A stretch of 64,000 bases of DNA from Acidimicrobiia bacterium (GCA_947476745.1 CANJRG010000011.1:78579-142578), one strand, 5' to 3'; counted from the first letter of the stretch, positions 1-9,206 are shown. The notes: a model not told the origin generated them from the letters alone. Numbers and translations are program-made.

Positions 1-314
1 CGCTCGACCAGCTCGACGCCGATTCGCTGCTCGACCTGCGCCTGGTGGCCAAGGCCATCCACGTCGGCGTCGAGGGCTACGACCCCGAAGCCAGCATCTC
101 GCCTCGGGGATACCGTCTGCTGTCGAAGGTCCCGCGTCTCGGGGCGGACATGATCGAGCGCATCGTCGAGCACTTCGGCAACCTGCAGAAGATCATGCGG
201 GTCACCCCGTCCGAGCTCGCCGACGTGACGGGAATCGGTGAGAGCCGCGCCCGGGGCATCAAGGAGAACCTTGCCCGGCTCGCCGAGTCCTCGATCCTCG
301 ATCGCTACACCTGA
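1..314 (+). CDS. disA: DNA integrity scanning protein DisA, C-terminal part
   Basis: The gene enters from the left edge; the reading frame is open from base 3 to the TGA at 312-314. About 103 residues are visible. They contain the RGYRLLSKVPRL segment and a helix-hairpin-helix motif (VTGIGESRARGIKENL), and end in LAESSILDRYT, the usual DisA C-terminus. In the family an N-terminal diadenylate cyclase domain makes c-di-AMP and this C-terminal HhH domain binds branched DNA; only the DNA-binding end is in view. The GTG at 45 is an internal codon, not a start. The 48 bp to the convergent CRP gene hold no clear terminator. Confidence 0.93.
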   Translation, partial: LDQLDADSLLDLRLVAKAIHVGVEGYDPEASISPRGYRLLSKVPRLGADMIERIVEHFGNLQKIMRVTPSELADVTGIGESRARGIKENLARLAESSILDRYT

Positions 315-362
315 GTGGTCGCCGACCGACCGTTGCCGCAGGGTTCGGTGATGCTTACCTGG

Positions 363-1028
363 TCAGCGGGCGCGGCGGGACAGCTGTTCGCGGTCGGTGA
401 TCAGGTATTTGCGGTCGCCCTGCTCGATCCAGCCCAGACGGATGAAGCTGGCGATCGCCTTGTTCACCCGCTCCCGGGAGGCGCCGACCATGCCGGCGAG
501 CTCCTCCTGGGTGACCGGCAGGACGAACTCGTCGGCGTCGCCGGCCATCTCCAGCAGCCGCTTGGCCGTCCGGCCGGTGACGTCGAGGAACACCGAGTCC
601 GCCAGTGCCTCATCCGCGACACGCAAACGTCTGGCCAGCAGATCCACGACCTCCCACAGCAGCTCGGGGTGCTCGTTGTACAACGTGCGGATCGGGCCGT
701 ACGGAAGAGCGACGACCTCGGCGGTGGTCAACGCCCGGGCCTCGGCCGAGCGCCCCATCCCGTCGAACAGCGGCATCTCGCCGAAGAGATCTCCGTACTC
801 CATCAGGGCGATCATCGACTCGCGCCCGTCTGCGGACTTGTTGGCGATGGCGATGCGCCCGGTGGACACCACGAACAGTTCGTCGGCCTCAGCGCCCTCG
901 GTGAACAGCACGTCGCCACGGTGAATGCGGCGTTGGGTGGACTGGCGGAACAACTGTTCCAACAGGTCGGGATCGAGGTCCCGGAACAGCTCGGTGTTGC
1001 GCAGCAGTCCACTGTCAGCTGGTGCCAC
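363..1028 (-). CDS. CRP/FNR-family cAMP receptor-type regulator
   Basis: 221 residues. The N-terminal cyclic-nucleotide-binding beta-barrel (about 10-125) carries the phosphate-binding cassette FGEMPLFDGMGRSAEAR, with the Gly-Glu and Arg-Ser pairs that contact cAMP in CRP proteins. A dimerisation helix follows (HPELLWEVVDLLARRL), then a winged helix-turn-helix (about 170-195, TQEELAGMVGASRERVNKAI). Length and motifs fit the actinobacterial GlxR/Crp type, a global carbon and respiration regulator. The start is GTG at 1028 with GGAGG six bases upstream. It is divergent from ispD with a 92-bp gap. Regulated genes cannot be read from the sequence alone. Confidence 0.9.
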   Translation of the reverse strand: MAPADSGLLRNTELFRDLDPDLLEQLFRQSTQRRIHRGDVLFTEGAEADELFVVSTGRIAIANKSADGRESMIALMEYGDLFGEMPLFDGMGRSAEARALTTAEVVALPYGPIRTLYNEHPELLWEVVDLLARRLRVADEALADSVFLDVTGRTAKRLLEMAGDADEFVLPVTQEELAGMVGASRERVNKAIASFIRLGWIEQGDRKYLITDREQLSRRAR

Positions 1029-1120
1029 TCGATGCCTCCCGCACGGTTCCGGACGTCCGCAGCGGACTGGCCGAATGCTCCCCGATGTCTGCCTGCAAAG
1101 CTAGTGCCGGGGAGGTGGCC

Positions 1121-1765
1121 GTGAAGGTATGGGCGATCGTGGTGGCGGCGGGGAGCGGCCGTCGTTTCGGTGGGGCGAAGCAGTACGCGCCGTTGGCCGG
1201 CCACCGGGTGCTGGACTGGTCCCTGGCGGCGTCGCGGACCCATGCTGATGGTGTGGTGCTGGTCGTCCATCCCGACCTGGTGGACGGTGCCGAACCGGCA
1301 GCTGACCTGGTGGTCGCCGGTGGCGACACCCGGTCGGCCTCGGTCCGCGCCGGGCTGGCGGTGGTGCCCGACGATGCCACCGTGGTGGTGGTGCACGACG
1401 CGGCCCGGCCGCTGGCCGGGCCCGGGCTGTTCACGGCGGTGATAGCGGCGGTGCGCCTCGGCGCGAGGGCTGCGCTGCCCGGGCTGGCCGTGGCCGACAC
1501 CATCCGGCACCGCGACGGCGGCGTGGTAGACCGCGACGCCCTCGTCCGGGTGCAGACGCCGCAGGCCTTCGACGCAGCGACCCTCCGCCTGGCCCATGCC
1601 TCCGGCGCCGAGGCCACCGACGATGCCACCCTGGTGGAGCTCGCCGGTCATGTCGTGGTCGTGGTCGATGGCGACCCGGCGAACCTGAAGATCACCGACG
1701 CCGACGATCTTGCCGTGGCCGAAGTGCTCTTTGCTCGACGGCACCCGCTCGGGAGGACCTCATGA
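1121..1765 (+). CDS. ispD: 2-C-methyl-D-erythritol 4-phosphate cytidylyltransferase
   Basis: 214 residues; third step of the MEP isoprenoid pathway (CTP + MEP to CDP-ME). The nucleotide-binding loop VVAAGSGRRFGGAKQYAPL lies at the N-terminus (about 5-24); VVVHDAARPL supplies the Mg/CTP site and VQTPQAFD the conserved C-terminal motif. I chose GTG at 1121 because GGGGAGG lies just upstream and the protein then starts directly at the Rossmann strand; the frame stays open to 1022 but that would add an unrelated tail overlapping the CRP gene. The stop overlaps the ATG of ispF (ATGA), so the two are translationally coupled. Confidence 0.95.
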   Translation: MKVWAIVVAAGSGRRFGGAKQYAPLAGHRVLDWSLAASRTHADGVVLVVHPDLVDGAEPAADLVVAGGDTRSASVRAGLAVVPDDATVVVVHDAARPLAGPGLFTAVIAAVRLGARAALPGLAVADTIRHRDGGVVDRDALVRVQTPQAFDAATLRLAHASGAEATDDATLVELAGHVVVVVDGDPANLKITDADDLAVAEVLFARRHPLGRTS

Positions 1766-2274
1766 ACATCCGGGTCGGCCAAGGGTTCGACGTGCACCGC
1801 TTCAGCGATGACCCTGGCCGACGGCTGGTGTTGGGCGGGGTGCTGTTCGAGGGGGAGCCGGGCCTCGAAGGTCACAGCGACGCCGATGCCATCGCCCACG
1901 CCGTGACCGATGCACTGCTCGGCGCCGCCGGGCTGGACGACATCGGCCAGCTGTTCCCTGACACCGATCCGGCGCTGGCCGGGGCGGATTCCCTGCGGCT
2001 GCTCGAGGAGGCGGTGCGGCAGGTGCATCGGGCCGGCTGGCGGACCGGGAACGTCGATTGCACGGTGGTGCTCGAGGCCCCGAAGCTGGCCCCTCGCAAG
2101 GCCGAGATCCAGCGGGTCCTCTCCGAGGTGGTGGGCGCCCCGGTGACCGTCAAGGGGAAGCGGGCGGAACGGCTCGGCGCGATCGGGCGACGCGAGGGCA
2201 TAGCCTGCTTCGCCGTGGCGATCCTCTTTGCAGTACCCGACCCCTCGGAGCCGCTCGGCTCCGAACACCTGTGA
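1762..2274 (+). CDS. ispF: 2-C-methyl-D-erythritol 2,4-cyclodiphosphate synthase
   Basis: 170 residues; converts CDP-ME-2-phosphate to the cyclic diphosphate in the MEP pathway. The zinc ligands are visible in GFDVH (Asp and His) and in LEGHSDAD (His). The signature HSDADAIAHAVTDALLGAA and the C-terminal VTVKGKRAERLG-A-IGRREGIA match the family, although the usual Phe before IG is Ala. Length is typical plus about 10 residues. It overlaps ispD by 4 bp and the next gene by 4 bp, so ispD-ispF-rlmB look like one transcript. IspE is not in the window. Confidence 0.95.
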   Translation: MNIRVGQGFDVHRFSDDPGRRLVLGGVLFEGEPGLEGHSDADAIAHAVTDALLGAAGLDDIGQLFPDTDPALAGADSLRLLEEAVRQVHRAGWRTGNVDCTVVLEAPKLAPRKAEIQRVLSEVVGAPVTVKGKRAERLGAIGRREGIACFAVAILFAVPDPSEPLGSEHL

Positions 2275-3515
2275 GCCCTGCCGGCGGCCGCGGTGCCGCT
2301 CGCTCCGGCGGTCGTTCGGACGGCCCGCCCTCGGGCGCCGGTCGCGGTCGGGCGGCGGGCGGACGGACCGGCGGTCCGCCGTCCTCCAGCCGCGGCGGGG
2401 CTGCGTCCTCCGGCCGCGGGCCCGCTGGTTCCGGTGCTCGTGGATCGGCCGGATCGGCTGGCCGGGCAGGGGCTGCCGGCGGCCGCTCCAGCGCCGGTCG
2501 CAGTGACGGGCCGGCGGGTCGCGGGGCAGCACCGGCGGGTCGCGGGGCGAGCTCCGCAGGTCGCGGGGCAGCACCGGCGGGTCGCGGGGCAGCACCGGCG
2601 GGTCGCGGGGCAGCACCGGCGGGTCGTGGTACGGCCTCGTCGGGTCGCGGTGCGGGTGGCCAGGGGCGCCGCCGCGGCGACGCTGCCGACGCCGATCCGG
2701 CCGGCAAGCCGCTACCGAACGTCGGCCGCGGCATCGGTGGTGAGCAGGTCGAGGGTCGCCAGGCGGTGCGGGAGCTGCTGGTCGCGGGGCGGCGACGGGT
2801 GCGCGAGGTCCTGATGGCCGCAGAGCTCGATGAGGCCGAGATCCTCGAGGACATTCGCGAGTTGTGCGACGCCCGCCGGGTGCCGCTGCGCGAGTTGGGC
2901 CGCAATCATTTCGACGCCCTCACGGCCACCCAGTCGGCCCAGGGGGTGCTGGCCCGGGCCCAGAGCCTGCCCGAGCACACCCTCGACGACCTCCTGCGGA
3001 CCCGCCGCGGTGGCCCGCGGCCGTTCCTGGTGGCACTGGACGGGGTGACCGACCCTGGCAATCTCGGTGCCCTGCTTCGCAGCGCGGAGGGATCGGGGGT
3101 CACCGGGGTGATCCTGCCCCGCCACCGGGCGGTGCATGTGACGCCGTCGGTGACCAAGGCCGCAGCCGGAGCGGTGGAGTACGTCCGCATGGCCCTCGTC
3201 GGCGGTCTGCCGACCACGTTGATGCAGCTCAACGATGCCGGGGTGTGGACCATCGGGCTCGACGGGAGCTCCACCACGTCGCTCTACTCGTTGCCGCTCG
3301 GCGATCAGCCGGTGTGCCTGGTCTTCGGCGCCGAGGGCAAAGGGCTTTCCCGGCTAGTGCGTGAACGCTGCTCCCAGCTCGCGGCGATCCCTCTCGGCGG
3401 GCAGCTCAACTCGCTCAACGTGGCCGCCGCTGCTGCCGTGGCGTGCTTCGAGATCTCGCGGCAGCGCGGGACGTTCGGGCCCGACCTCGCTGCGCCGGGG
3501 CCGGCGGAGGCCTGA
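2271..3515 (+). CDS. rlmB: 23S rRNA 2'-O-ribose methyltransferase (RlmB/TrmH family) with repeat-built N-terminal tail
   Basis: 414 residues from the GTG at 2271, which overlaps the ispF stop (GTGA). Residues 1-150 are a low-complexity Gly/Arg/Ala/Ser/Pro tail. A TrmH substrate-binding domain follows (about 155-235, starting VEGRQAVRELLVAGRRRV), then the SPOUT methyltransferase domain with DGVTDPGNLGALLRSAEG (motif 1), VFGAEGKGLS (motif 2) and IPLGGQLNSLNVAAAAAV (motif 3), which form the knotted AdoMet site. The usual Ser of GSEG is Ala here. In the family the enzyme methylates G2251 of 23S rRNA. Basic tails occur in actinobacterial homologues, but this one is long and repetitive. Confidence 0.9.
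   Translation: MSPAGGRGAARSGGRSDGPPSGAGRGRAAGGRTGGPPSSSRGGAASSGRGPAGSGARGSAGSAGRAGAAGGRSSAGRSDGPAGRGAAPAGRGASSAGRGAAPAGRGAAPAGRGAAPAGRGTASSGRGAGGQGRRRGDAADADPAGKPLPNVGRGIGGEQVEGRQAVRELLVAGRRRVREVLMAAELDEAEILEDIRELCDARRVPLRELGRNHFDALTATQSAQGVLARAQSLPEHTLDDLLRTRRGGPRPFLVALDGVTDPGNLGALLRSAEGSGVTGVILPRHRAVHVTPSVTKAAAGAVEYVRMALVGGLPTTLMQLNDAGVWTIGLDGSSTTSLYSLPLGDQPVCLVFGAEGKGLSRLVRERCSQLAAIPLGGQLNSLNVAAAAAVACFEISRQRGTFGPDLAAPGPAEA
2517..2642 (+). repeat. 21-bp in-frame tandem repeat, six units, in the rlmB tail
   Basis: Six 21-base units, four of them nearly identical (GGTCGCGGGGCAGCACCGG plus CG), encode repeats of GRGAAPA / GRGASSA / GRGTASS. The repeat keeps the reading frame, so changes in copy number would alter the tail length without breaking the enzyme. 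There is no spacer/repeat alternation, so this is not a CRISPR array. Confidence 0.9.
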
Positions 3516-3540
3516 CCCGGCCGCAGGCTCGGCCGGCTAC

Positions 3541-5013
3541 CTAACTGCGGCCGCGGCGCAGCATCCGCCCGGCCCGGACCGGCTGGTGCACGCCGTCGCG
3601 GTAGGAGATCACGCCGTTCACCGCCACCAGGCCGATGCCGGTGCTCTCCAGCTTCGGCTCGTCGTAGGTGGCCCGGTCGGCCACCGTCAGCTCGTCGAGC
3701 AGCACCAGGTCGGCCCAGCCGCCCTGCACCACCCGGCCGCGGTCGACCAGCCCGAAGCGGTCGCAGCTGAGTGAGGTCATACGCCGGACCGCCTCACCGA
3801 GGGGCAGCACGTCGCGTTCGCGCACGTAGTGGCCGAGCACACGCGGGAACGTACCGAACAGCCGCGGGTGTGGGCGGCCGTTCAGGTCCGGGATGCCGTC
3901 GCTGCCCACCATCACCAACGGGTGACGCAGGTTGGTCTCGATGTCGGCCTCGTCGATGAGGAACTGGATGCAGATCGTCTCCGTACCGCGCGGTGCGGTC
4001 AGGACCTGGCGGATCACGTCGACCGGGGCCACGCCCCATTCCCCGGCCACGTCGACACACATCCGCCCCTCGAGCTCGCGGCGCGCCGGACAACTGGCGA
4101 AGCGGATCACCTCGGCCAGGGCCGGGTCGAGGCGGTCGAGGTTGAAGTACTGCGCCATCGGTCCGCTGCCCGCGGTGTACGGATAGACGTCGGCCATGAC
4201 GTCGAGGCCCTCGGCGTTGGCCTGGTCCATGAGCGCGAGCGACGCGCCGACCTTGCCCCAGTTCTGCCGGCCGGCGGCCTTGTGGTGGGAGATCTGCACC
4301 GGCAGGCCGGCCTCGCGTCCGATGTGCAAGGCCTCCTGCACCGCATCGAGTAGCCGGTCGCCCTCGTTGCGCAGATGGGTGGTGTACAGGCCCCCCGCTT
4401 CCGCCGCCACGCGTGCCAACTCCACGATCTCCGCAGTCTGGCTGTAGCGGCCGGGCTCGTAGATCAGCCCGGTGGACAGCCCGCAGGCACCCTGTTCCAT
4501 GGCCAGGCGGACATGGGCCCGCATCCGGTCGAGTTCGGCCGGGGTCGGTTCGCGCCGCTCGAGGCCGAGGACGAGGTGCCGGACCGTGTTGTGCCCGACG
4601 AGCGCCATGGCGTTGCACGCCGGTTGGGCGTCGTGCACGGCTGCGGCGTACCCCGCCAGATCGGTCCAGCCGGCGGTGGTGCGCAGCAGCTTGGTGTGGT
4701 CGGTGGCCCCCAACAGCGCCGGGGCGGCGGAGAAGCCGCAGTTGCCGATCACCAGGGAGGTGCAGCCCTGCGAGATCTTGAAGCCCAGCTCCGGGTGGCT
4801 GAGGAGCGCTCCGTCGTCGTGGGTGTGCACGTCGACGAAGCCGGGGGTGAGCAGCATCCCGGCGGCGTCGATCTCGACGGTCGCAGCTGCACCGCTCGCC
4901 CGGCCGACCGCGCTGATCCGGCCACCGGTGACCTCGACGTCGCCCTCCAGCACGGCCGATCCCGTACCGTCGAGGATGCGGGCATTGCGCAGGGCGAGGT
5001 CGACAGCGGCCAT
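3541..5013 (-). CDS. N-acyl-D-amino-acid deacylase / D-aminoacylase-type amidohydrolase
   Basis: 490 residues from ATG at 5013. An amidohydrolase-superfamily TIM barrel: the metal-binding GFVDVHTHDD follows the first beta-sandwich part; GNCGF supplies the Cys ligand typical of D-aminoacylases; THLRNEG and QISHHKAAG give the later His ligands; VGSDG gives the catalytic Asp. The family hydrolyses N-acyl-D-amino acids, or dihydropyrimidine-like amides, in the cytosol. The frame is open to an ATG at 5049, but 5013 leaves a 52-bp promoter gap to the divergent GMC gene and begins at the usual N-terminus (DLALRNARILDGTG). Neither start has a good Shine-Dalgarno sequence. Exact substrate unknown. Confidence 0.85.
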   Translation of the reverse strand: MAAVDLALRNARILDGTGSAVLEGDVEVTGGRISAVGRASGAAATVEIDAAGMLLTPGFVDVHTHDDGALLSHPELGFKISQGCTSLVIGNCGFSAAPALLGATDHTKLLRTTAGWTDLAGYAAAVHDAQPACNAMALVGHNTVRHLVLGLERREPTPAELDRMRAHVRLAMEQGACGLSTGLIYEPGRYSQTAEIVELARVAAEAGGLYTTHLRNEGDRLLDAVQEALHIGREAGLPVQISHHKAAGRQNWGKVGASLALMDQANAEGLDVMADVYPYTAGSGPMAQYFNLDRLDPALAEVIRFASCPARRELEGRMCVDVAGEWGVAPVDVIRQVLTAPRGTETICIQFLIDEADIETNLRHPLVMVGSDGIPDLNGRPHPRLFGTFPRVLGHYVRERDVLPLGEAVRRMTSLSCDRFGLVDRGRVVQGGWADLVLLDELTVADRATYDEPKLESTGIGLVAVNGVISYRDGVHQPVRAGRMLRRGRS

Positions 5014-5065
5014 GGGGGCAGCGTAGGCGAGGCGACCGGGTGCGCTCATCGGCCATGATGCTGCG

Positions 5066-6664
5066 ATGACAGCTCCCCAGATCGCCGGCGGTGCAGGCGA
5101 ACGCTTCGATGTGGTCGTGGTCGGTGGCGGGGCCGCCGGTGCCGTGGTGGCGGCCCGGGTGTCGGAGGACCCGAACCGGCGGGTGGCGTTGGTGGAGGCC
5201 GGGCCCGACTACCCGCTGGCGGCGGAGCTGCCGGCGGACCTCGTCGACGGGCACGACAACTCCTACGTGGCCCACGACTGGGGGCTGGAATACCTTCCGG
5301 TATCGGCGCGGTCCGGGCGTACCGACCGGTTTCCCCGGGGTCGGGTCACCGGCGGCTCCTCGGCGGTCAACACCACGATCGCGCTGCGTGGCACCCCTGC
5401 GGACTATGACCACTGGGCTGCGTCGGGAAACCCGGCCTGGGCGTGGGAGCACGTGCTGGGGGCCTTCCGGCGCCTCGAACGCGATCTCGATTTCGGCGAC
5501 GCCCAGTACCACGGCGACGCCGGGCCGATCTCGATCCGGCGCTTCGGCGAGGCCGAGTTGGTGCCGACCCAGGCGGCGTTCCTCGAGGCCTGCGCGGAGG
5601 TCGGGCACCCGGCATGTGCTGATGTGAACGCTCCGGACGCGGTCGGGGCCGGGGTGATGGCGGTCAACAAGCTCGGCCGGCTGCGGGTGTCGACCGCGAT
5701 CGGCTACCTGTCCGCGGCACGCCACCGGCCGAACCTGACGATCCTCGCCGGGGCGACGGTCCGGCGTGTGACCTTCGACGGGCGACGTCGGGTCACCGGC
5801 GTAGAGATGTCGGCCGACGACGGCGGGGTCCGGCGCATCGACGCCGAGGTGGTGGTGGTCTGCGCCGGCGCAGTGCACACGCCCGGCATCCTGGTCCGTT
5901 CGGGCATCGGGGCACGGGAGGAACTCGACCGGCTCGGGGTCACGGCGGTACACGTCGCCCCCGGCGTCGGGGCCGGTCTGCAGGACCATCCGGCGCTCGC
6001 CGTGGTGTGCCGGGCCCGCCACCCGGAGTTGTGCGCCCCCGACCTGCCGCTGGTCCAGACCATCACCCGGTACACCGCGGCGGGATCGAACAGCCCGCTC
6101 GACGTGAACATCGAGCTGATCACCCGGGCCCGTTGGGCTGGGAACCGTACCGGGAGGGCCGAGGACGGCGCAGCGTTCCTGCTCGCCCCGAGCCTGGAGC
6201 AGGTGGACGGCCGGGGCCGGATCCGTCAGCGCAGCCTCGATCCGTCGGCCCCGGTGGACATCGAGCCCGACTTCGGGGTGAACGCCAGCGACGTCGAGCG
6301 TCACGTGACTGCCTGGCAGGACGCGCTGGCCCTGACCCGGACCGCGGCACTGGCGCCCTACATCGAGGAGGTCGTCTTCCCCGACCCACGCCGGGTCAGC
6401 GGCCGGGACGACCTGGTGGAGTTGGCCCGTCGGGTCTCCGCGTCGGGCTACCACCCGAGCTGTACGGCGCGTATGGGCCCGCAGGACGACCCCGACGCGG
6501 TGGTCGACCAGTACGGACGCTGCCACGGCGTCGAGGGCCTGGTGGTCGCCGATGCCTCGATCATGCCGGCCGTCCCGCGTGCCAACACCAACCTCACCTC
6601 GATCATGATCGGCGAGATGATCGGCGAGTGGATCCGACGCGACGCTGACCGCTACCGGCCCTGA
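5066..6664 (+). CDS. GMC-family FAD-dependent oxidoreductase (choline dehydrogenase-like)
   Basis: 532 residues. The N-terminal FAD-binding Rossmann motif VVVGGGAAGAVVAARVSED lies near residues 12-30. The GMC signature RGRVTGGSSAVNTTIALRG follows, and a second GMC signature sits around GAVHTPGILVRSGIG. The catalytic His-Asn pair of the family is visible as GYHPSCTARMG and RANTNLTSIMIGE at the C-terminus. Family members oxidise alcohols (choline, long-chain or polyethylene glycol-type alcohols) to aldehydes. The divergent amidohydrolase shares its promoter region. No signal peptide is seen, so a cytoplasmic location is expected; the substrate cannot be told. Confidence 0.9.
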   Translation: MTAPQIAGGAGERFDVVVVGGGAAGAVVAARVSEDPNRRVALVEAGPDYPLAAELPADLVDGHDNSYVAHDWGLEYLPVSARSGRTDRFPRGRVTGGSSAVNTTIALRGTPADYDHWAASGNPAWAWEHVLGAFRRLERDLDFGDAQYHGDAGPISIRRFGEAELVPTQAAFLEACAEVGHPACADVNAPDAVGAGVMAVNKLGRLRVSTAIGYLSAARHRPNLTILAGATVRRVTFDGRRRVTGVEMSADDGGVRRIDAEVVVVCAGAVHTPGILVRSGIGAREELDRLGVTAVHVAPGVGAGLQDHPALAVVCRARHPELCAPDLPLVQTITRYTAAGSNSPLDVNIELITRARWAGNRTGRAEDGAAFLLAPSLEQVDGRGRIRQRSLDPSAPVDIEPDFGVNASDVERHVTAWQDALALTRTAALAPYIEEVVFPDPRRVSGRDDLVELARRVSASGYHPSCTARMGPQDDPDAVVDQYGRCHGVEGLVVADASIMPAVPRANTNLTSIMIGEMIGEWIRRDADRYRP

Positions 6665-6771
6665 GCGACGCGACGGTTCTTACTACGGGCCGGGCGGTGC
6701 GGGCCGGCGGGCCGCTCGGGTCGGCCGGTGCTCGGCGTAACGCCCGGTGGCTCGCCGAGGTCTGACGGCGC

Positions 6772-7203
6772 ATGTCACTTCCGGTCACCGTCGATGAGGT
6801 CAACCGTTACATGGCCACCGAGCTGCCGTTCTGCGGGAGCTTCGGGATCACCTGCGAAGCGTTGTCCGAGGGTTGCTCGGTGGTGCGGTGGCACTACGAC
6901 CGACGCTGGATCCGGCCCGGTGGCGAGCTGGAGTTCGTATCGGGACCAGTGATGATGGCGATGGCCGACGTCGGGATCTACGTGGCGATCTTCACGCTGG
7001 CGGGCATCACCCCGTTGGCGCTGACCAACGAGCTGAAGATGAACTTCCTGCGTCCGGCCTACGGGCGGGACCTGCTGTGCATCTCGCGCATCGTGAAAGC
7101 CGGCCGCCGGGTGGCCTACGGCACCGCCGACGTGGTGCAGGACGGCGACCCCGACCGCATCGTGGCCCAGGCGTCCAGCAGCTACGTGATGCCGGGCGAC
7201 TGA
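6772..7203 (+). CDS. PaaI-type hotdog-fold thioesterase
   Basis: 143 residues, a single hotdog domain. The segment GPVMMAMADVGIYVAIFTL is the central hotdog helix with the catalytic Asp; LALTNELKMNFLRPA is the following strand pair as in PaaI/YdiI-type acyl-CoA thioesterases, and the C-terminal YGTADVV...VAQASSSYV strand closes the sheet. Family members hydrolyse acyl-CoA, often to release trapped CoA during aromatic or fatty acid breakdown. It lies 108 bp after the GMC gene on the same strand and near an acyl-CoA ligase. Substrate not determinable. Confidence 0.82.
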   Translation: MSLPVTVDEVNRYMATELPFCGSFGITCEALSEGCSVVRWHYDRRWIRPGGELEFVSGPVMMAMADVGIYVAIFTLAGITPLALTNELKMNFLRPAYGRDLLCISRIVKAGRRVAYGTADVVQDGDPDRIVAQASSSYVMPGD

Positions 7204-7234
7204 TGCCGGGGAAGCCGCCGCCGCCCCTACCGTC

Positions 7235-7588
7235 GTGACGGTGACGCGAATCGGACTGCTCACCGACCTGGCGTCGATGCCCTTCGACGAGGACCTCGAG
7301 CCGCTCGTCGTGGCGCTACAGGCCGTGGGCGTCGAGGTCGACCCCCTGCCGTGGGACGATGCCGCCGCGACATCCAGGTCGCGCCTGCAGGGCTTCGACC
7401 TGATCGTGGTGCGCTCGCCGTGGAACTACCACCGTCGCGCGGATGCCTACCTCGCCGAGATCGACCGGATGGCAGCCGTCGTGACGGTGCTCAACGATCC
7501 GGCGCTGTTGCGTTGGAACATAGACAAGCGTTACCTCGACGACCTCGCCCGGGTCGGTGGCCCGGTCAGGCCGTCTCGATCTCGTTGA
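7235..7588 (+). pseudogene. Truncated N-terminal fragment of an ATP-grasp protein
   Basis: 117 codons resemble only the first (pre-ATP-grasp) domain of RimK/glutathione-synthetase-like ATP-grasp ligases. Typical features seen are the opening strand IGLLTDLAS, the EDLEPLVVALQAVGVEVDPLPWDD segment pattern, FDLIVVRSPWNYHRRADAYL, and LNDPALLRWNIDKRYL, where the family continues into the ATP-binding domains. Here the likeness ends after ARVGGPV and the frame runs 23 bp into the 3' end of the convergent acyl-CoA ligase. About 170-200 residues, including all ATP-binding and catalytic parts, are missing. I infer a 3' deletion joined to the ligase gene; the product is unlikely to be active. Confidence 0.75.
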
Positions 7589-9206
7589 GGCCGAGCTGGG
7601 CGATGGCGGCGTCGCGCATGACGAACTTCTGCACCTTGCCCGTCACCGTCATGGGGAACTCCTCCACGAAGGTCACGTAACGCGGCACCTTGTAGTGGGC
7701 GATCGTGCCGCGACAGAACTCCTTGACGTCCTCCTCGGTGGCGGTCATGCCCTCCTTGAGGCGGATGCAGGCCATGATCTCCTCGCCGTAGCGCCGGTCG
7801 GGCACGCCGATGACCTGCACGTCGGCCACGGCCGGATGTCCGAAGAGGAACTCCTCGAGTTCGCGGGGGTACACGTTCTCGCCGCCGCGGATGATCATGT
7901 CCTTGATGCGTCCGACGATGTTGACGTAACCGTCGGCGTCCATGGTGGCGAGATCGCCGGTGTGCATGAAGCCGTCGGCGTCGATGGCGTCGGCGGTCTT
8001 GGCCGGGTCGTTCCAGTAGCCCTGCATCACCGAGTAGCCACGGGTGCAGAACTCTCCGGGCATACCGCGCGGTGCGACGTCGCCGGTTTCGGGGTCGACG
8101 ATCTTGATCTCGACGTGGGGATGGGCCCGTCCCACCGTCGAGGTACGCCGAGTGATGTCGTCCTCGGCGAGGGTCTGGGTGGAAACCGGTGAGGTCTCGG
8201 TCATCCCGTAACAGATGGTGACCTCGCCGAGGTGCATGCGCTCGATCGCCTGCTTCATGACCTCGACCGGGCACGGCGAGCCGGCCATGATCCCGGTGCG
8301 CAGGCTGGACAGGTCGAAACGCTCGAAGTCGGGGTGGGCCAGCTCGGCGATGAACATGGTGGGCACGCCGTAGAGCGAGGTGCAACGCTCGGCCTCGACG
8401 GCCGCCAGCACGGCGCCGGGTTCGAAGGCGTCAGAGGGGATCACCATGGTCGCGCCATGGCTGACCGACCCGAGGTTGCCCATGACCATGCCGAAGCAGT
8501 GGTAGAAGGGCACCGGGATGCAGACCCGGTCGGAAGGGCCGTAACCGCAGCCCCGGCCGACGAAGTAGCCGTTGTTCAGGATGTTGCGGTGGGTGAGGGT
8601 CGCCCCCTTGGGAAAGCCCGTCGTGCCCGACGTGTACTGGATGTTGATCGGGTCGTCGGGGAGCAGCGAGGCGGCGACCCGTTCCAGTTCGCCGTCGTCG
8701 GGAGCGATCCCCTCGGCGAGAAAGGCATCCCACTCGGGCGTCCAGAAGTACAGATCGCGTTCGAGTGTGCTCAGGCCGGGCCGGACCTGCTCGATCATGG
8801 CGCGGTAGTCGGACGTCTTGAACGAGGGGGCGGCGATCAGCCAGCGGCAGCCAGACTGGTTGAGCGCGTACTCGACCTCGGAGGTCCGGTAGGCCGGGTT
8901 GAGGTTGACCAGGATCACCCCGATCTTGGCGGTGGCGAACTGCACCAGGGTCCACTCGGCGTAGTTCGGGCTCCAGATACCGACCCGGTCATTGCGCTGC
9001 AACCCGGCGCGCAGCATGGCCCGGGCCATGACGTCCACGGCGTCGGCCAGCTCGCGATAGCGGTATCGCAGGTTCTGGTGGCAGCTGACGAGCGCCTCGT
9101 GGTCGGGGCGTTCGGTCGCGACACGGTCCAGCAGCGCCCCGATCGTCTCTTCCAGCAGCGGATGATCGGTGGGGCCGAGATCATGGGAGAGCGCAGCGGT
9201 GGTCAT
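7566..9206 (-). CDS. Acyl-CoA ligase (AMP-binding, FadD-type)
   Basis: 546 residues from ATG at 9206; the frame is open further upstream but that would run through the PH-domain gene in another frame. The P-loop-like AMP motif [16 protein letters not shown] lies near residue 195, YGMTETSP is the adenine-binding A5 motif, [12 protein letters not shown] the A7 motif, [18 protein letters not shown] the hinge (A8), and TVTGKVQK holds the C-terminal catalytic Lys. The enzyme activates a medium or long carboxylic acid with ATP and CoA. It belongs to the subgroup of FadD35-like actinobacterial ligases. Its 3' end abuts the truncated ATP-grasp fragment. Confidence 0.92.
   Translation of the reverse strand: MTTAALSHDLGPTDHPLLEETIGALLDRVATERPDHEALVSCHQNLRYRYRELADAVDVMARAMLRAGLQRNDRVGIWSPNYAEWTLVQFATAKIGVILVNLNPAYRTSEVEYALNQSGCRWLIAAPSFKTSDYRAMIEQVRPGLSTLERDLYFWTPEWDAFLAEGIAPDDGELERVAASLLPDDPINIQYTSGTTGFPKGATLTHRNILNNGYFVGRGCGYGPSDRVCIPVPFYHCFGMVMGNLGSVSHGATMVIPSDAFEPGAVLAAVEAERCTSLYGVPTMFIAELAHPDFERFDLSSLRTGIMAGSPCPVEVMKQAIERMHLGEVTICYGMTETSPVSTQTLAEDDITRRTSTVGRAHPHVEIKIVDPETGDVAPRGMPGEFCTRGYSVMQGYWNDPAKTADAIDADGFMHTGDLATMDADGYVNIVGRIKDMIIRGGENVYPRELEEFLFGHPAVADVQVIGVPDRRYGEEIMACIRLKEGMTATEEDVKEFCRGTIAHYKVPRYVTFVEEFPMTVTGKVQKFVMRDAAIAQLGLNEIETA

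Noticed and set aside
2517..2642. Regular repeat block that at first looks like a CRISPR array
   Set aside because: Units are contiguous with no spacers and lie in frame inside rlmB.
3794..6526. A 910-codon open frame on the minus strand
   Set aside because: It is antisense to the GMC gene and runs through the amidohydrolase in another frame; the product is Arg/Pro/His-rich with no family likeness. High G+C makes long false frames.
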